64,000 nucleotides of DNA, from NCBI RefSeq assembly GCF_000938255.1, contig NZ_JYMR01000039.1:78189-142188 (forward strand). Reading direction: 5' to 3'. The stretch is from Bradyrhizobium sp. LTSP849. GTDB lineage: Bacteria > Pseudomonadota > Alphaproteobacteria > Rhizobiales > Xanthobacteraceae. Below are positions 25,489-33,703 of the stretch, piece after piece. How positions within the stretch are numbered: position 1 is the stretch's first letter; every line of letters begins with the position of its first letter. The position numbers were made by a program, and so were the translations under genes. The notes below the pieces were generated by a model that was not told the origin of the DNA, ran no database searches, and saw only the letters and a program-made list of their open reading frames with translations.

Positions 25489-27000
25489 TTAGTCGGCGTG
25501 CGCCTTCGAAGGCGTCATCCGGAACGCGCGCCCCTCCTTCATCCACGCCGCGCGCTCGTCGCGCAACAGTGTGCGGCGAACTTTTCCGGAATCATCGCGC
25601 GGTGGCGCGCTGACGATCTCAAAACTCTCGGGATGCTTGTAGCGGCTGAGCTTGTCCTTCAAAAAATCCGCCATGCCGTCGGAGATCGCCTGACCGTCAG
25701 CGCCGGCCTCCAGCTCGATGATGGCGTGCACGCGCTGGCCGAATTCCGGATCGGGCAACCCCACCACGACGCAGGAGCGCACGCCGGGACAAGCGGAAAC
25801 CGCAGCCTCGACCTCGGCCGGATAGATGTTGGCGCCGCCGCGCAGCACCATATCGGCGAGACGGTCGCCGAGATAAAGATAGCCCTCTGCATCGAGCCTG
25901 CCGATATCGCCGAGCGATTCCCAGCCGTCGGTGCGGCGCTTCGGCTCGGCGCCGAGATAGTGATAGGTGGCGTCAGTGCCCTCATTGTTGAGGAAATAGA
26001 TCTCGCCGGTCTCGCCCGGCGCGACGTCCTTGCCGTCCTCGCCGACGATACGTAAGCGCGCCATCTCGCCGATCTTGCCGACCGACCCCTTGTGCGTCAG
26101 CCATTCCGTGCCGGAGATGATGCACGAGCCCTGCCGCTCGGTGCCGCCATAGAGCTCCCAGACCCGCTCCGGTCCGAGCCAGGCGATCCAGTTCTCCTTC
26201 AACCAGGGCGGCATCGGAGCCGCCATGTGGAACACGGTCTGGAGGCTCGACACATCGTAGGAATTGCGCACGTCCTCCGGCAGCGCCCAGATCCGGTGCA
26301 TCATGGTCGGCACGAAATTAACCCATTGCACGCGCTCGCGCGCGATCAGCCGCAGCGTTTCCTCGGCGTCGAACTTGACGAGACCAGTGAGCCGGCCGCC
26401 GCCGAACAGCGCATAGTGCGACAGGATGAACGGCGCATTGTGATAGAGCGGCCCCGGATTGAGCAGCGAGGCGCCGGTGGGGATGTTGAGCGGCAGCGGG
26501 GCGACGGTGTCGGTCACGGCCGGATGGTGATCGAGGATCACTTTTGGGCGGCCGGTCGAGCCGCCGCTGGTCATGGCCTTCCAGTAGCGCGCCACCGGCG
26601 GGTTGAGCTGCTCATCGGAAAAACCCTCCGGCACGAAATCGGCAGGCAACCGGTTCGGCGCATTCCAGTCGGCTTCGCCGCCGACCACCAGCGCCGGCTT
26701 CAAAATGTCGAGCACGGCAGCGGCTTCGCCGCGCGGCAGCCGCCATGACAGCGAGGTCGGTGTCGCCCCGCATTTCCACACCGCAAACGAGGTCTCGAAG
26801 AATGCATTGCCATTGGGCAGGCCGATTGCGACAAAATCGCCGGGCTTGACGCCCTTCGCCGCGAACGCCCGGGCGCGCCTGTTGGCGCCGCGTTCGAGCT
26901 CGTCCCATGTCAGCGTGTCCTGCCCATGGCGGACGGCGATCGTGCCTTGCGGTTTGCGTTGCGCGTACCAGCGCGGCACGTCGGACAGGGGCAGCAGCAT
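25489..27000 (-). CDS. AMP-dependent acyl-CoA synthetase/ligase
   Basis: A 503-residue adenylate-forming enzyme. The P-loop is TSGGSTGRPK at 144-153, the A5-type motif reads ELYGGTERQG, GDIGRLDAEGYLYLGDR is the hinge region and Lys473 in DDSGKVRR is the catalytic C-terminal lysine. The active site thus appears complete. The likely reaction is carboxylate + ATP + CoA to acyl-CoA. It is the first gene of the operon leading to RraA, cupin and Bug. The carboxylate may be an aromatic, steroid or short branched acid; the sequence alone does not decide. Confidence 0.9.
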   Translation of the reverse strand: MLLPLSDVPRWYAQRKPQGTIAVRHGQDTLTWDELERGANRRARAFAAKGVKPGDFVAIGLPNGNAFFETSFAVWKCGATPTSLSWRLPRGEAAAVLDILKPALVVGGEADWNAPNRLPADFVPEGFSDEQLNPPVARYWKAMTSGGSTGRPKVILDHHPAVTDTVAPLPLNIPTGASLLNPGPLYHNAPFILSHYALFGGGRLTGLVKFDAEETLRLIARERVQWVNFVPTMMHRIWALPEDVRNSYDVSSLQTVFHMAAPMPPWLKENWIAWLGPERVWELYGGTERQGSCIISGTEWLTHKGSVGKIGEMARLRIVGEDGKDVAPGETGEIYFLNNEGTDATYHYLGAEPKRRTDGWESLGDIGRLDAEGYLYLGDRLADMVLRGGANIYPAEVEAAVSACPGVRSCVVVGLPDPEFGQRVHAIIELEAGADGQAISDGMADFLKDKLSRYKHPESFEIVSAPPRDDSGKVRRTLLRDERAAWMKEGRAFRMTPSKAHAD

Positions 27001-27079
27001 CAGGCGTTTCCAGTTCGTCTTCTTGGCGCCGCCTCAGGGCGAGGCGGTCACGGGACGAAGTGTAACAGCCGGAGCCAAC

Positions 27080-27124
27080 CCTTCAAGGTGCCTGCCTTCA
27101 AGGTGCCCGCCTTCAAGGCATCCG
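27080..27124. repeat. Three tandem 15-base repeats
   Basis: CCTTCAAGGTGCCTG (27080-27094), CCTTCAAGGTGCCCG (27095-27109) and CCTTCAAGGCATCCG (27110-27124) are adjacent copies with few mismatches. They lie in the gap between the CoA ligase start and the broken hydrolase, ending three bases from the latter. The copy number may vary between strains. Confidence 0.75.
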
Positions 27125-27126
27125 CA

Positions 27127-28156
27127 TCAGCGCTCCGCTCCGCAGCCCGGAATATCGAACAGCGCCGCAAGGCCGCATTTCGAGGTCAGCATCTTGTCAC
27201 CGTCATGGCCGACGCCGGCGACGTCCCACACCCTGTGATTGGGTGTGCCGTGGTCGCGCTTCGCCATCGCGTCCACATAGGCGTGACCGCGGGCGTAGCG
27301 ATAAGGGCCTTGTGCCTTGGCCATGCAGCTCTTGTCGAGCGCAGGATGCTCCGGATTGGTGTCGAGCGTGCCGAGCAGGTAGATCACGTCACGCTCGACA
27401 TAGCGCTGCTCGAGCGCAGCCGGCGTCGCGTCGGCGAGATAAAGCGGGCGTTCGTCCATGCCGTATTTCCAGTTGTTGTAGCCCGGACAGGACGCAGCAA
27501 TCGCGGGCACGGGCCGATCGGCACTGAAATACGCATAGGACGACGGGTTGGCGACGACGTAGCGGACATCAATGTGCTGACGCGACAGCGCCGCCTCGCC
27601 TTTGCCGGCGATGGCGTAGCGCTGCGCGACCTGGCCGCCGCCGGAATGACCGGCAACCACGACCTGCTTCAGATTCGGGAAGATGCGCCGGTCGGACAAT
27701 TTTGCGAGGATCGCATCCAGCGCCTCGAAAGAAGAAACCGGGTTCGGCGCAAGCGCCGCATCGCCGCCCTCCCAATCCCTCCAGCGACCAGCGCAGTGTT
27801 TCCGCCGGCAGCTTGTGCGCTTCGATATCAATCTCCGCCAGGAACTGCGGCACGATCATGATCGCGCTCTTGCCATCATTGCCCGCTGCGACCTGCGCGG
27901 TGTTGGCTGAAATATAATATTCGTCGGCGTTGCGCAGGCGTCCGTGCAGCACGATGATCGCGCGAGAGATCGCCGGTAACGGCATCGACCAGTCGCTGGA
28001 CACGTAAAGCGGCAAAATGCCCTGCCCGCCGACCGAAAGCCGCGCATCGGCAATCGCCTTCACCGGCTTGCGGTTGGGAGCATCCTCATCCGCGGCGCGC
28101 GCATGGCCGCAAATGAGCGCCAAAGCGATTACGGCAAGACCGGCCAGCGCTCTCAT
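27127..28156 (-). pseudogene. Secreted alpha/beta hydrolase, interrupted by a one-base frameshift
   Basis: Two overlapping minus-strand frames together read as one secreted hydrolase of about 343 residues. The first half starts at 28156 with a Sec leader (MRALAGLAVIALALICGHA) and runs to RWSLEG. The second half continues in another frame with WEGGDAALAPNPVSSFEALD, then VVVAGHSGGGQVAQRYA (nucleophile elbow) and a His in VGVGHDG-like context near the end. One extra base within 27773-27779 (GGGATT on the minus strand) would explain the shift. It is either a true pseudogene or a sequencing error. The intact protein would be a periplasmic or extracellular esterase. Confidence 0.75.
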
Positions 28157-28360
28157 GTCGTCCCCCTCGAATTCAAATCGACCAAACTCTACGCGCATCG
28201 GATAGTGCGCGGCTGTGACTGCCGCGCCACGTCAAGCAAAAAATGTCAGCATCCCAGCCATGAAATTCCCGGGTTCCATGGGTGACAAGCCGGCGATAAA
28301 GGGGCAAAAATCTGTTCCGACTCAGTTCGGGTTGAGTTTTGCAAGGAATGCTCTCGTAGA

Positions 28361-28984
28361 ATGTCGGACGTAGTTGCATCGCGTCGCGCGGCGCCGCTTA
28401 TCGTTGCCGCAGCAGGGTTTTTTCTGCTGACGTCGTCGCATGTCCACGCCCAATGGTGGAAGCGCGCACCGGTCGATTTCGAGGAATGCGCCGACGCGGC
28501 CGAGAAAGCCGCGACCAAGGCCGAGAAGACATCAGCACTTGCCGACTGCAACGCCAAGTTCGCCGGCCGCCGCAAGACCGGCGGTGGCTACACCTATTAC
28601 GACTTCCTGCAAGACCGCACCTTCGACATCGCCGGACCCAATCCGACGCCGGAGGAGCAGAAGAAGATCGACGAATCCTACACCGCCTATCTCGCCAATC
28701 AGCGCCGCAGCACCGTCGTGGCCGATGCCCTCGCGCGCCAGCAACAGGAACAACAGGCGCAACAGATCCAGCAGGTGGCGCTGCGCACCGAGGTCGAGCG
28801 CGTGCCCGTTCCGGTCGAGCGGCCCAAGGTCTTACAGGCCGGCGGCGATCCGCGATCACGGCAAAAGGGCGCGAACTGCACCAAGAGTGCATTCTCCTGC
28901 GAATGGCCGCGCCTGTCGGAGGGATTGAGCGATCTGAAGAAGATGTTCAGCCCGACGCCGAGCAAGCCGGCGAAGAAGGGCTGA
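28361..28984 (+). CDS. Hypothetical exported protein, Gln-rich
   Basis: 207 residues. The N-terminus is a likely Sec leader (APLIVAAAGFFLLTSSHVHA, cleavage near residue 30). The mature part has Cys48 and Cys63-type positions (FEECADAAEK, ALADCNAKF), a Gln-rich helical stretch (RQQQEQQAQQIQQVALRTE) and a C-terminal pair of cysteines (ANCTKSAFSCEWP). Paired cysteines fit a disulfide-containing periplasmic protein. I do not recognise a functional family. An AAGGA lies 13 bases before the ATG. The pseudogene on its left is divergent and a repeat lies directly downstream. Confidence 0.75.
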   Translation: MSDVVASRRAAPLIVAAAGFFLLTSSHVHAQWWKRAPVDFEECADAAEKAATKAEKTSALADCNAKFAGRRKTGGGYTYYDFLQDRTFDIAGPNPTPEEQKKIDESYTAYLANQRRSTVVADALARQQQEQQAQQIQQVALRTEVERVPVPVERPKVLQAGGDPRSRQKGANCTKSAFSCEWPRLSEGLSDLKKMFSPTPSKPAKKG

Positions 28985-28999
28985 GTTTGCCATGCCGAA

Positions 29000-29093
29000 T
29001 GTAGGGTGGGCAAAGGCGCGCCCTTCGCGCGCCGTGCCCACCACCGAACAGCTGGAGAAAATGGTGGGCACGCTTCGCTTTGCCCACCCTACA
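29000..29093. repeat. Palindromic intergenic repeat, family B
   Basis: TGTAGGGTGGGCAAAG at the left is mirrored by CTTTGCCCACCCTACA at the right, and an internal inverted pair around GCGCGCCCTTCGCGCGC-type bases strengthens the fold. It sits between the convergent genes ending at 28984 and 29103. This is a REP-like element common in Bradyrhizobium intergenic DNA. Confidence 0.85.
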
Positions 29094-29102
29094 ACTCCGC
29101 CG

Positions 29103-29306
29103 TCAGTTCGTGTGCTTCTTCTTGGTGTGCCTGGGTGTCGCCACCGGCGCAGCGACTGTTGGTGAATTGCCCAACGCCGACCTGCTCTCCTGCAATCGCC
29201 TGTCATAGCCGGGAGAGTTCATGACGGTCGGCGGCCTTGCCTCCGCGATCGTCGATCCGCCACAGAACGCGGCCAGCGCGAGCCCGACTATCAAACGACG
29301 TTTCAT
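29103..29306 (-). CDS. Small exported protein of unknown function
   Basis: 67 residues. The Sec leader MKRRLIVGLALAAFCGGS precedes a short mature part rich in Pro, Ser and Thr, with a basic end RHTKKKHTN. A strong GGAGGAG lies six bases before the ATG, which supports a real gene. It starts 12 bases after the stop of the ketopantoate reductase gene, so the two are probably co-transcribed. No family is recognised. Confidence 0.65.
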   Translation of the reverse strand: MKRRLIVGLALAAFCGGSTIAEARPPTVMNSPGYDRRLQESRSALGNSPTVAAPVATPRHTKKKHTN

Positions 29307-29318
29307 CGCGCTCCTCCA

Positions 29319-30323
29319 TCAACCGCCGCGAATCTGCTGCGGCGTCAGCCCGGGCGGGCCCGCGGCCGCCGTCTCGGCGTCCCTGATCAGCGCAACAATG
29401 CGGCGCATCAGCGGCACATCGACATTGTTCTGCTCGGCCAGCGCAATGACCGCACCCTGGAGGTAGTCGATCTCGGTCCGGCGCCCCTGCTTCAAATCCT
29501 GCCACATCGAGGAGCGCGCCTCTGGATCGATCTTCATCGTCCGCCCCAGGATCGCGCTGAAGATCATATCGGGCAACCTCAGCATTGTCGGCATCCAGTT
29601 CGGCGGGATCGGCGTCGCCGAGGCCGGCGTGATGCCGGCAGCCTTCAGTGTGGCGAGCCCTTCCGCCATCTGGTCGGCAAACAATTTTCGCCAGTCGCGG
29701 TTCGCCAGTTGCGCGGCGAGCGGCATGTCGGACAACGCGCTGAGCGCGTTGTTCAAATTGATGATCAGCTTGCCCCATTGCACGCCGGTGATGTCACGGC
29801 TCGCGCGCACGGCGAGACCGGGCGCCGAGAGTGCCGCGGCCGTGTTGTCCGCATCTTCGCCGACATGAATGTCGCCCGAGGTCGAACGATGGAAGCGGCC
29901 CTCGCCCATCGCGATCACGTTGAACGGCACCATGCCGGCGAGCACGCGCCGACCGCCGAGCCGCTGATGCAGCGCGGCGACATTGCCGACGCCGTTCTGA
30001 AGGGAGACGATGACGGCATCCTGCGGCGCATGCTGCGCGATCTGGTCCGCGACATCAGCGGTGTCGGCGCTCTTCACGGTGACCAGCACGATTCCGGCGC
30101 TGTGGAAGATCGCGGGATCGTCCGACAGTGCGAGCTGGCCGGCGCCTAACTTCTGCTCGGAGCCGTCGAAATCGGTCAGCCGCAGGCCGAACCGCTCGAT
30201 CTCGGTCTTCACCCGCGGCCGCACCAAAAGCGCGACGCGACGGTCGGCGGCGGCCAGCTGGCCTCCGACAAAACAGCCGATGGCGCCCGCGCCGGCCACC
30301 ACGATCGATCGATCCGTAACCAC
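29319..30323 (-). CDS. 2-dehydropantoate 2-reductase family protein, second copy
   Basis: About 334 residues from a GTG at 30323 with GGGAG upstream. An ATG at 30380 in frame is possible but adds unfamiliar sequence. The Rossmann loop GAGAIGCFVGG is near residue 10, QNGVGN follows, the catalytic lysine lies in QWGKLIINLNNAL and the C-terminal RTEIDYLQGAVI carries the Glu of the family active site. All expected elements are present, and this copy is closer to canonical PanE than the one at 1732. It could provide pantoate for CoA synthesis, but the genes around it are not pantothenate genes. Confidence 0.87.
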   Translation of the reverse strand: MVTDRSIVVAGAGAIGCFVGGQLAAADRRVALLVRPRVKTEIERFGLRLTDFDGSEQKLGAGQLALSDDPAIFHSAGIVLVTVKSADTADVADQIAQHAPQDAVIVSLQNGVGNVAALHQRLGGRRVLAGMVPFNVIAMGEGRFHRSTSGDIHVGEDADNTAAALSAPGLAVRASRDITGVQWGKLIINLNNALSALSDMPLAAQLANRDWRKLFADQMAEGLATLKAAGITPASATPIPPNWMPTMLRLPDMIFSAILGRTMKIDPEARSSMWQDLKQGRRTEIDYLQGAVIALAEQNNVDVPLMRRIVALIRDAETAAAGPPGLTPQQIRGG

Positions 30324-30479
30324 CTGGCTTGCTCCCTGAATGACCGGCCCTCGATAGCAGAGCCGACGCTGGCTGCCCATCGCCCGGTTGCGGCGCAATC
30401 GCCTTGTAACCGTCATGAGAGCCTCATATGTTTTCGACAGGGGCTTGTTACCGGCAAGAGAACGCCAAAGGAGAACGCC

Positions 30480-31091
30480 ATGGGTTTACTCGACGTCCTC
30501 AACGGCATGCAGAACGGCCCTCGCGGCCCGAGCGCGCCGAGTTCACAATCCTCATCCAGCGGCGGCATGTCGCCCATGACCATGGCGATCCTTGGTCTGC
30601 TGGCCTGGAAGACTTTCAAGCATTTGACGGCAGGCCAGCCGGGCGCAGCGCCGCAGACGGCGCCGACTTCTGTGCCGCCGCCGGTGAATGCGGGCCCGGG
30701 CGGAGGCCTAGGTGGCGCGCTTGGAGGTGCTCTTGGCGGAGGCGGCGGCCTCGGTGATGTGCTCAAGGGTGGCCTCGGCGGCCTGCTTGCGGGCGGCGCG
30801 GCCGGCAGTGTGCTCAGCGGCGGGCTCGGCGATCTCCTCAACCAGCTTCAGCAGGGCGGCCACGGCGAGACCGCCAACACCTGGGTCGGCAAGGGCGAGA
30901 ACAAGCCTATCGCCCCCGGTGATCTCGCCAATGCACTCGGCGCCGATCAGATCCAAAGCCTCACCGCCCAGAGCGGCCTGTCACGCGACGAGCTGCTCTC
31001 CGGCCTCAGCCAGTATCTGCCGCAGGTGATCGACCATTTGACGCCGGACGGACGGCTGCCGACCGAGAACGAGATCTCGGACCGAGTCTGA
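30480..31091 (+). CDS. YidB-family protein (DUF937)
   Basis: 203 residues. An N-terminal MGLLDVLNGM helix and a short hydrophobic segment (MTMAILGLLAWKTFKHL) are followed by a long Gly-rich low-complexity stretch (GGGLGGALGGALGGGGGLGD) and then the YidB/DUF937 domain: TWVGKGENKPIAPGDLANAL, LTAQSGLSRDELLSGLSQYL and DHLTPDGRLPTENEI. The molecular role of the family is unknown. A GGAGAA lies just upstream of the ATG. The next gene is a GlsB-type membrane protein 28 bases downstream, so they may be co-transcribed as stress genes. Confidence 0.88.
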   Translation: MGLLDVLNGMQNGPRGPSAPSSQSSSSGGMSPMTMAILGLLAWKTFKHLTAGQPGAAPQTAPTSVPPPVNAGPGGGLGGALGGALGGGGGLGDVLKGGLGGLLAGGAAGSVLSGGLGDLLNQLQQGGHGETANTWVGKGENKPIAPGDLANALGADQIQSLTAQSGLSRDELLSGLSQYLPQVIDHLTPDGRLPTENEISDRV

Positions 31092-31119
31092 TTTTAGTCA
31101 AACCGAGGGGAGCACTGAC

Positions 31120-31392
31120 ATGAGCATGGGCGGCATCTTGTGGATCATCGTCGTCGGCTTCGTCGCCGGCCTTATCGCACGCTGGCTGGCGCCGGGGCCG
31201 AACAACCCGTCAGGCTTCATCCTGACCACCATCCTCGGCATCGTCGGTGCGTTTCTCGCGACCTTCATCGGCCAGGCCATCGGCCATTACGGTCCTGACC
31301 AGGGCGCCGGCTTCATCATGGCCACCATCGGCGCCGTGGTAGTGCTGTTCATCTGGCACCGGCTGGTGGCGAGCGGCGTGATCAAGGGGTAG
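31120..31392 (+). CDS. GlsB/YeaQ/YmgE-family stress-response membrane protein
   Basis: 90 residues with three membrane helices (GGILWIIVVGFVAGLIARWL, GFILTTILGIVGAFLATFIG and GFIMATIGAVVVLFIWHRL) and the conserved LAPGPNNPSGF loop. This is the standard Transgly_assoc/GlsB layout at normal length. The proteins are small inner-membrane stress proteins of unknown mechanism. GAGGGGAG lies upstream of the ATG. Confidence 0.9.
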   Translation: MSMGGILWIIVVGFVAGLIARWLAPGPNNPSGFILTTILGIVGAFLATFIGQAIGHYGPDQGAGFIMATIGAVVVLFIWHRLVASGVIKG

Positions 31393-31417
31393 CCCATCTC
31401 GCCCGGCAAATTCTTGC

Positions 31418-31537
31418 GTCGTCCCGGCGAAGGCCGGGACCCACCCACAGGATTGGGTTTGGCGAAGACTCGTAGTTGTCAGTGTCGCGTCGCAACGGCC
31501 ATTTGTGGTTATGGGTCCCGGCCTTCGCCGGGACGAC
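31418..31537. repeat. Palindromic intergenic repeat, family A (second copy)
   Basis: The arm GTCGTCCCGGCGAAGGCCGG at 31418 onward and its reverse complement ending at 31537 flank about 70 bases. The arms match those of the copy at 4715-4840. It fills most of the gap between the GlsB-type gene and the convergent SDR gene. Confidence 0.85.
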
Positions 31538-31586
31538 AACTTTGTTTGACGCGCCCGGGGGACGTCACCCCGGCACAGTTACGTAA

Positions 31587-32372
31587 TCACGTCACCAAAT
31601 GCATCCCGGCATCCATGCGCACGATCTCGCCGGTCATGTTGCTCGACGCCGGCATCGCCAGGAAGCAGACGAGCTGGGCGATATCATCAGCGGTTGAGGC
31701 GACCTTGAGCGGCACCTTCGCGACCACACTGTCGCGCACCTGCTTGGCGCCGGCCTCGCCGCGACCCTTGGTGAACCAGGGCGTGTCGATATAGCCGGGG
31801 CACACCGTGTTGACGCGGATCAGCGGCGCCAGCGCACGTGACAGCGACAGCGTCATCGTGTTCAGCGCGCCCTTGCTTGCAGCGTACGCAATCGACGAGC
31901 CGACGCCGCTGATGCCGGCCACTGAAGAGACGTTCACCACTGCCGACGGCCGCCCCGACGCCTTCGCGCCGGCCTCGAGCAGGCTGCGCGCGGCACGTAC
32001 CATCTGGAACGGGCCGATGGTGTTGACGCCGTAGAGTCGCTGGAAATCTTCAGCCGACAATCCATCGAGGTCGGCATGCGCGACGTGCTTGGTAGTGCCG
32101 GCATTGTTGACGAGGATGTCGAGCCGGCCCCAGGGCGCTGCTGCCGCCACGATCTTGCGGCAATCCTCGTCGCGCGAGACATCGCCTTGCGCGACCAGAA
32201 CTTCCGCCGCGCCCGCCTTGCGGCAGACTTCCGCGGTCGCCTCGGCTTCCTTCTGGCTCGAGGAATAGTTGATGACGAGCCGCGCCCCACTCCGCGCGAG
32301 AATTTCAGCGGTCGCTGCGCCGAGCCCGGATGCCGACCCCGTCACGATTGCGCACAAACTGTCCTTTGCCAT
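31587..32372 (-). CDS. SDR-family oxidoreductase (3-hydroxyacyl-CoA/ketoacyl reductase-like)
   Basis: 261 residues with all SDR landmarks: TGSASGLG at 11-18, VNNAGTT near 88, catalytic Ser149/150 in VVNVSSVAG, Tyr163 and Lys167 in YAASK, and a PGYIDTPWF segment. The C-terminal NMTGEIVRMDAGMHLVT is the usual family ending. Opposite and upstream lies an acyl-CoA dehydrogenase / crotonase operon, so it may oxidise a hydroxyacyl-CoA in the same pathway. The gap of about 250 bases between them would hold both promoters. Confidence 0.9.
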   Translation of the reverse strand: MAKDSLCAIVTGSASGLGAATAEILARSGARLVINYSSSQKEAEATAEVCRKAGAAEVLVAQGDVSRDEDCRKIVAAAAPWGRLDILVNNAGTTKHVAHADLDGLSAEDFQRLYGVNTIGPFQMVRAARSLLEAGAKASGRPSAVVNVSSVAGISGVGSSIAYAASKGALNTMTLSLSRALAPLIRVNTVCPGYIDTPWFTKGRGEAGAKQVRDSVVAKVPLKVASTADDIAQLVCFLAMPASSNMTGEIVRMDAGMHLVT

Positions 32373-32620
32373 CCGGATTTCCTTCCCCGTTATTAAATTG
32401 CCGACGCCCTGTTTAGCGAGTTTGCCGCGCCCTGCAAATCGAGCAAACTCCGCTAAGCGGAATTAGTCCAGATCGGTTCTTGTCCCCATGCCGACGCCGC
32501 AGATGGACCTGCGATCCACGCTTGTCAGAGCCATGGCTTTTTCCGATCATCCGGCGCAAGAAGAGACTGCGCGGCGGCCCATCGGGCGGAACGCGCCAAT
32601 GGTAAAACACGGGGAACGCT

Positions 32621-33685
32621 GTGGCGGAGAGTGACAATATCGTCGTCGAGACCGCGGAGAAAATCTTCGCCGATCTCGCCGATCCGCAGACCATCAACAA
32701 CGACAAGAAGAATTCGTGGCAGGCGCCGCTGTGGCAGGCGCTGAGCGAAGCCGGCCTGCCGCTGTCCTGGGTGCCGGATGACCTCGGCGGCTCCGGCGCG
32801 AGCCTCGCTGACGGTTTTGCGCTTCTCAACGCCGCCGGCCGTTTCGCCGTCGCGGTTCCCCTGGCCGAGACCATGCTCGCAGGCTGGCTGCTCGCGCAAG
32901 CGAAGATTACATCACCCGAAGGTGAGATGACGGTGCTGCCGGCGTCTCCGAAGGATCGCATCACGCTCGCCCCAGACGGCTCGCTCTCCGGCCGCGCCCG
33001 TGGCGTGCCGTTTGCGAAAGCGGCCAGGCATTTTGCGGTGCTGGCGCACGGCAAGGACGGCTTCTCGATCGCATTGGTCGACGTGAGCAAGGGCCGGATC
33101 GAATCCGGGCTCAATGTCGGCTACGACCATAGCGACACCGTTACGCTCGACAAAGTCCAGCCCGTCACCATCAAGCCCGCGCCAAAGGAGTTTGACCAAA
33201 CCACAATGATGCTGATGGGCGGTGTCGCGCGCAGCCTTCAGATCGCCGGCGCGCTGGAAGCGATGCTTGACATCTCCGTGCGTTACTCCAACGAGCGCGT
33301 CGCCTTCGAGAAGAAGATTTCGAAATTCCAGGCCGTGCAGCACAATCTCGCGCGCCTCGCCGGCGAGTCCGCCGCAGCGTTGGCTGCCGCAACGTCAGCA
33401 GCCGACGCCATTGCGAACGCAAAGTCGTTCGACGACGAGGTCTATCTCGAAGCCGCGTCGGCAAAGATCCGTTGCGCCGAGGCAGCAGAGAAAGGCGGCG
33501 GCATCGCGCATCAGGTGCACGGCGCCATCGGCTTCACCAACGAGCACATCCTGCACCGCTATTCGCTGCGGGCGTTGGCCTGGCGCGACGATTTCGGTTC
33601 GGAGAGCCACTGGGCCGTCGAGCTCGGCAAGCTCGTCGCCAATCGCGGCGCCGATGAATTGTGGCCGCTCGTGGCGTCGCGCTGA
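32621..33685 (+). CDS. Acyl-CoA dehydrogenase family protein, divergent subunit
   Basis: 354 residues from a GTG with GGGGAA upstream. The fold is acyl-CoA dehydrogenase-like: VPDDLGGSGASLADGF near 51, RSLQIAGALEAMLDISVRY and VAFEKKISKFQAVQHNLARL, ending with QVHGAIGFTNEHILHRYSLR. The middle domain lacks the usual flavin-contact MTEPxxGSD motif, and no clear catalytic Glu is present. It lies 18 bases before a full-length acyl-CoA dehydrogenase. Such pairs (one complete, one divergent) form alpha2beta2 enzymes in steroid and side-chain degradation, so this is probably the partner subunit. Confidence 0.85.
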   Translation: MAESDNIVVETAEKIFADLADPQTINNDKKNSWQAPLWQALSEAGLPLSWVPDDLGGSGASLADGFALLNAAGRFAVAVPLAETMLAGWLLAQAKITSPEGEMTVLPASPKDRITLAPDGSLSGRARGVPFAKAARHFAVLAHGKDGFSIALVDVSKGRIESGLNVGYDHSDTVTLDKVQPVTIKPAPKEFDQTTMMLMGGVARSLQIAGALEAMLDISVRYSNERVAFEKKISKFQAVQHNLARLAGESAAALAAATSAADAIANAKSFDDEVYLEAASAKIRCAEAAEKGGGIAHQVHGAIGFTNEHILHRYSLRALAWRDDFGSESHWAVELGKLVANRGADELWPLVASR

Positions 33686-33703
33686 TCAGGAGACGAGACA
33701 CAA

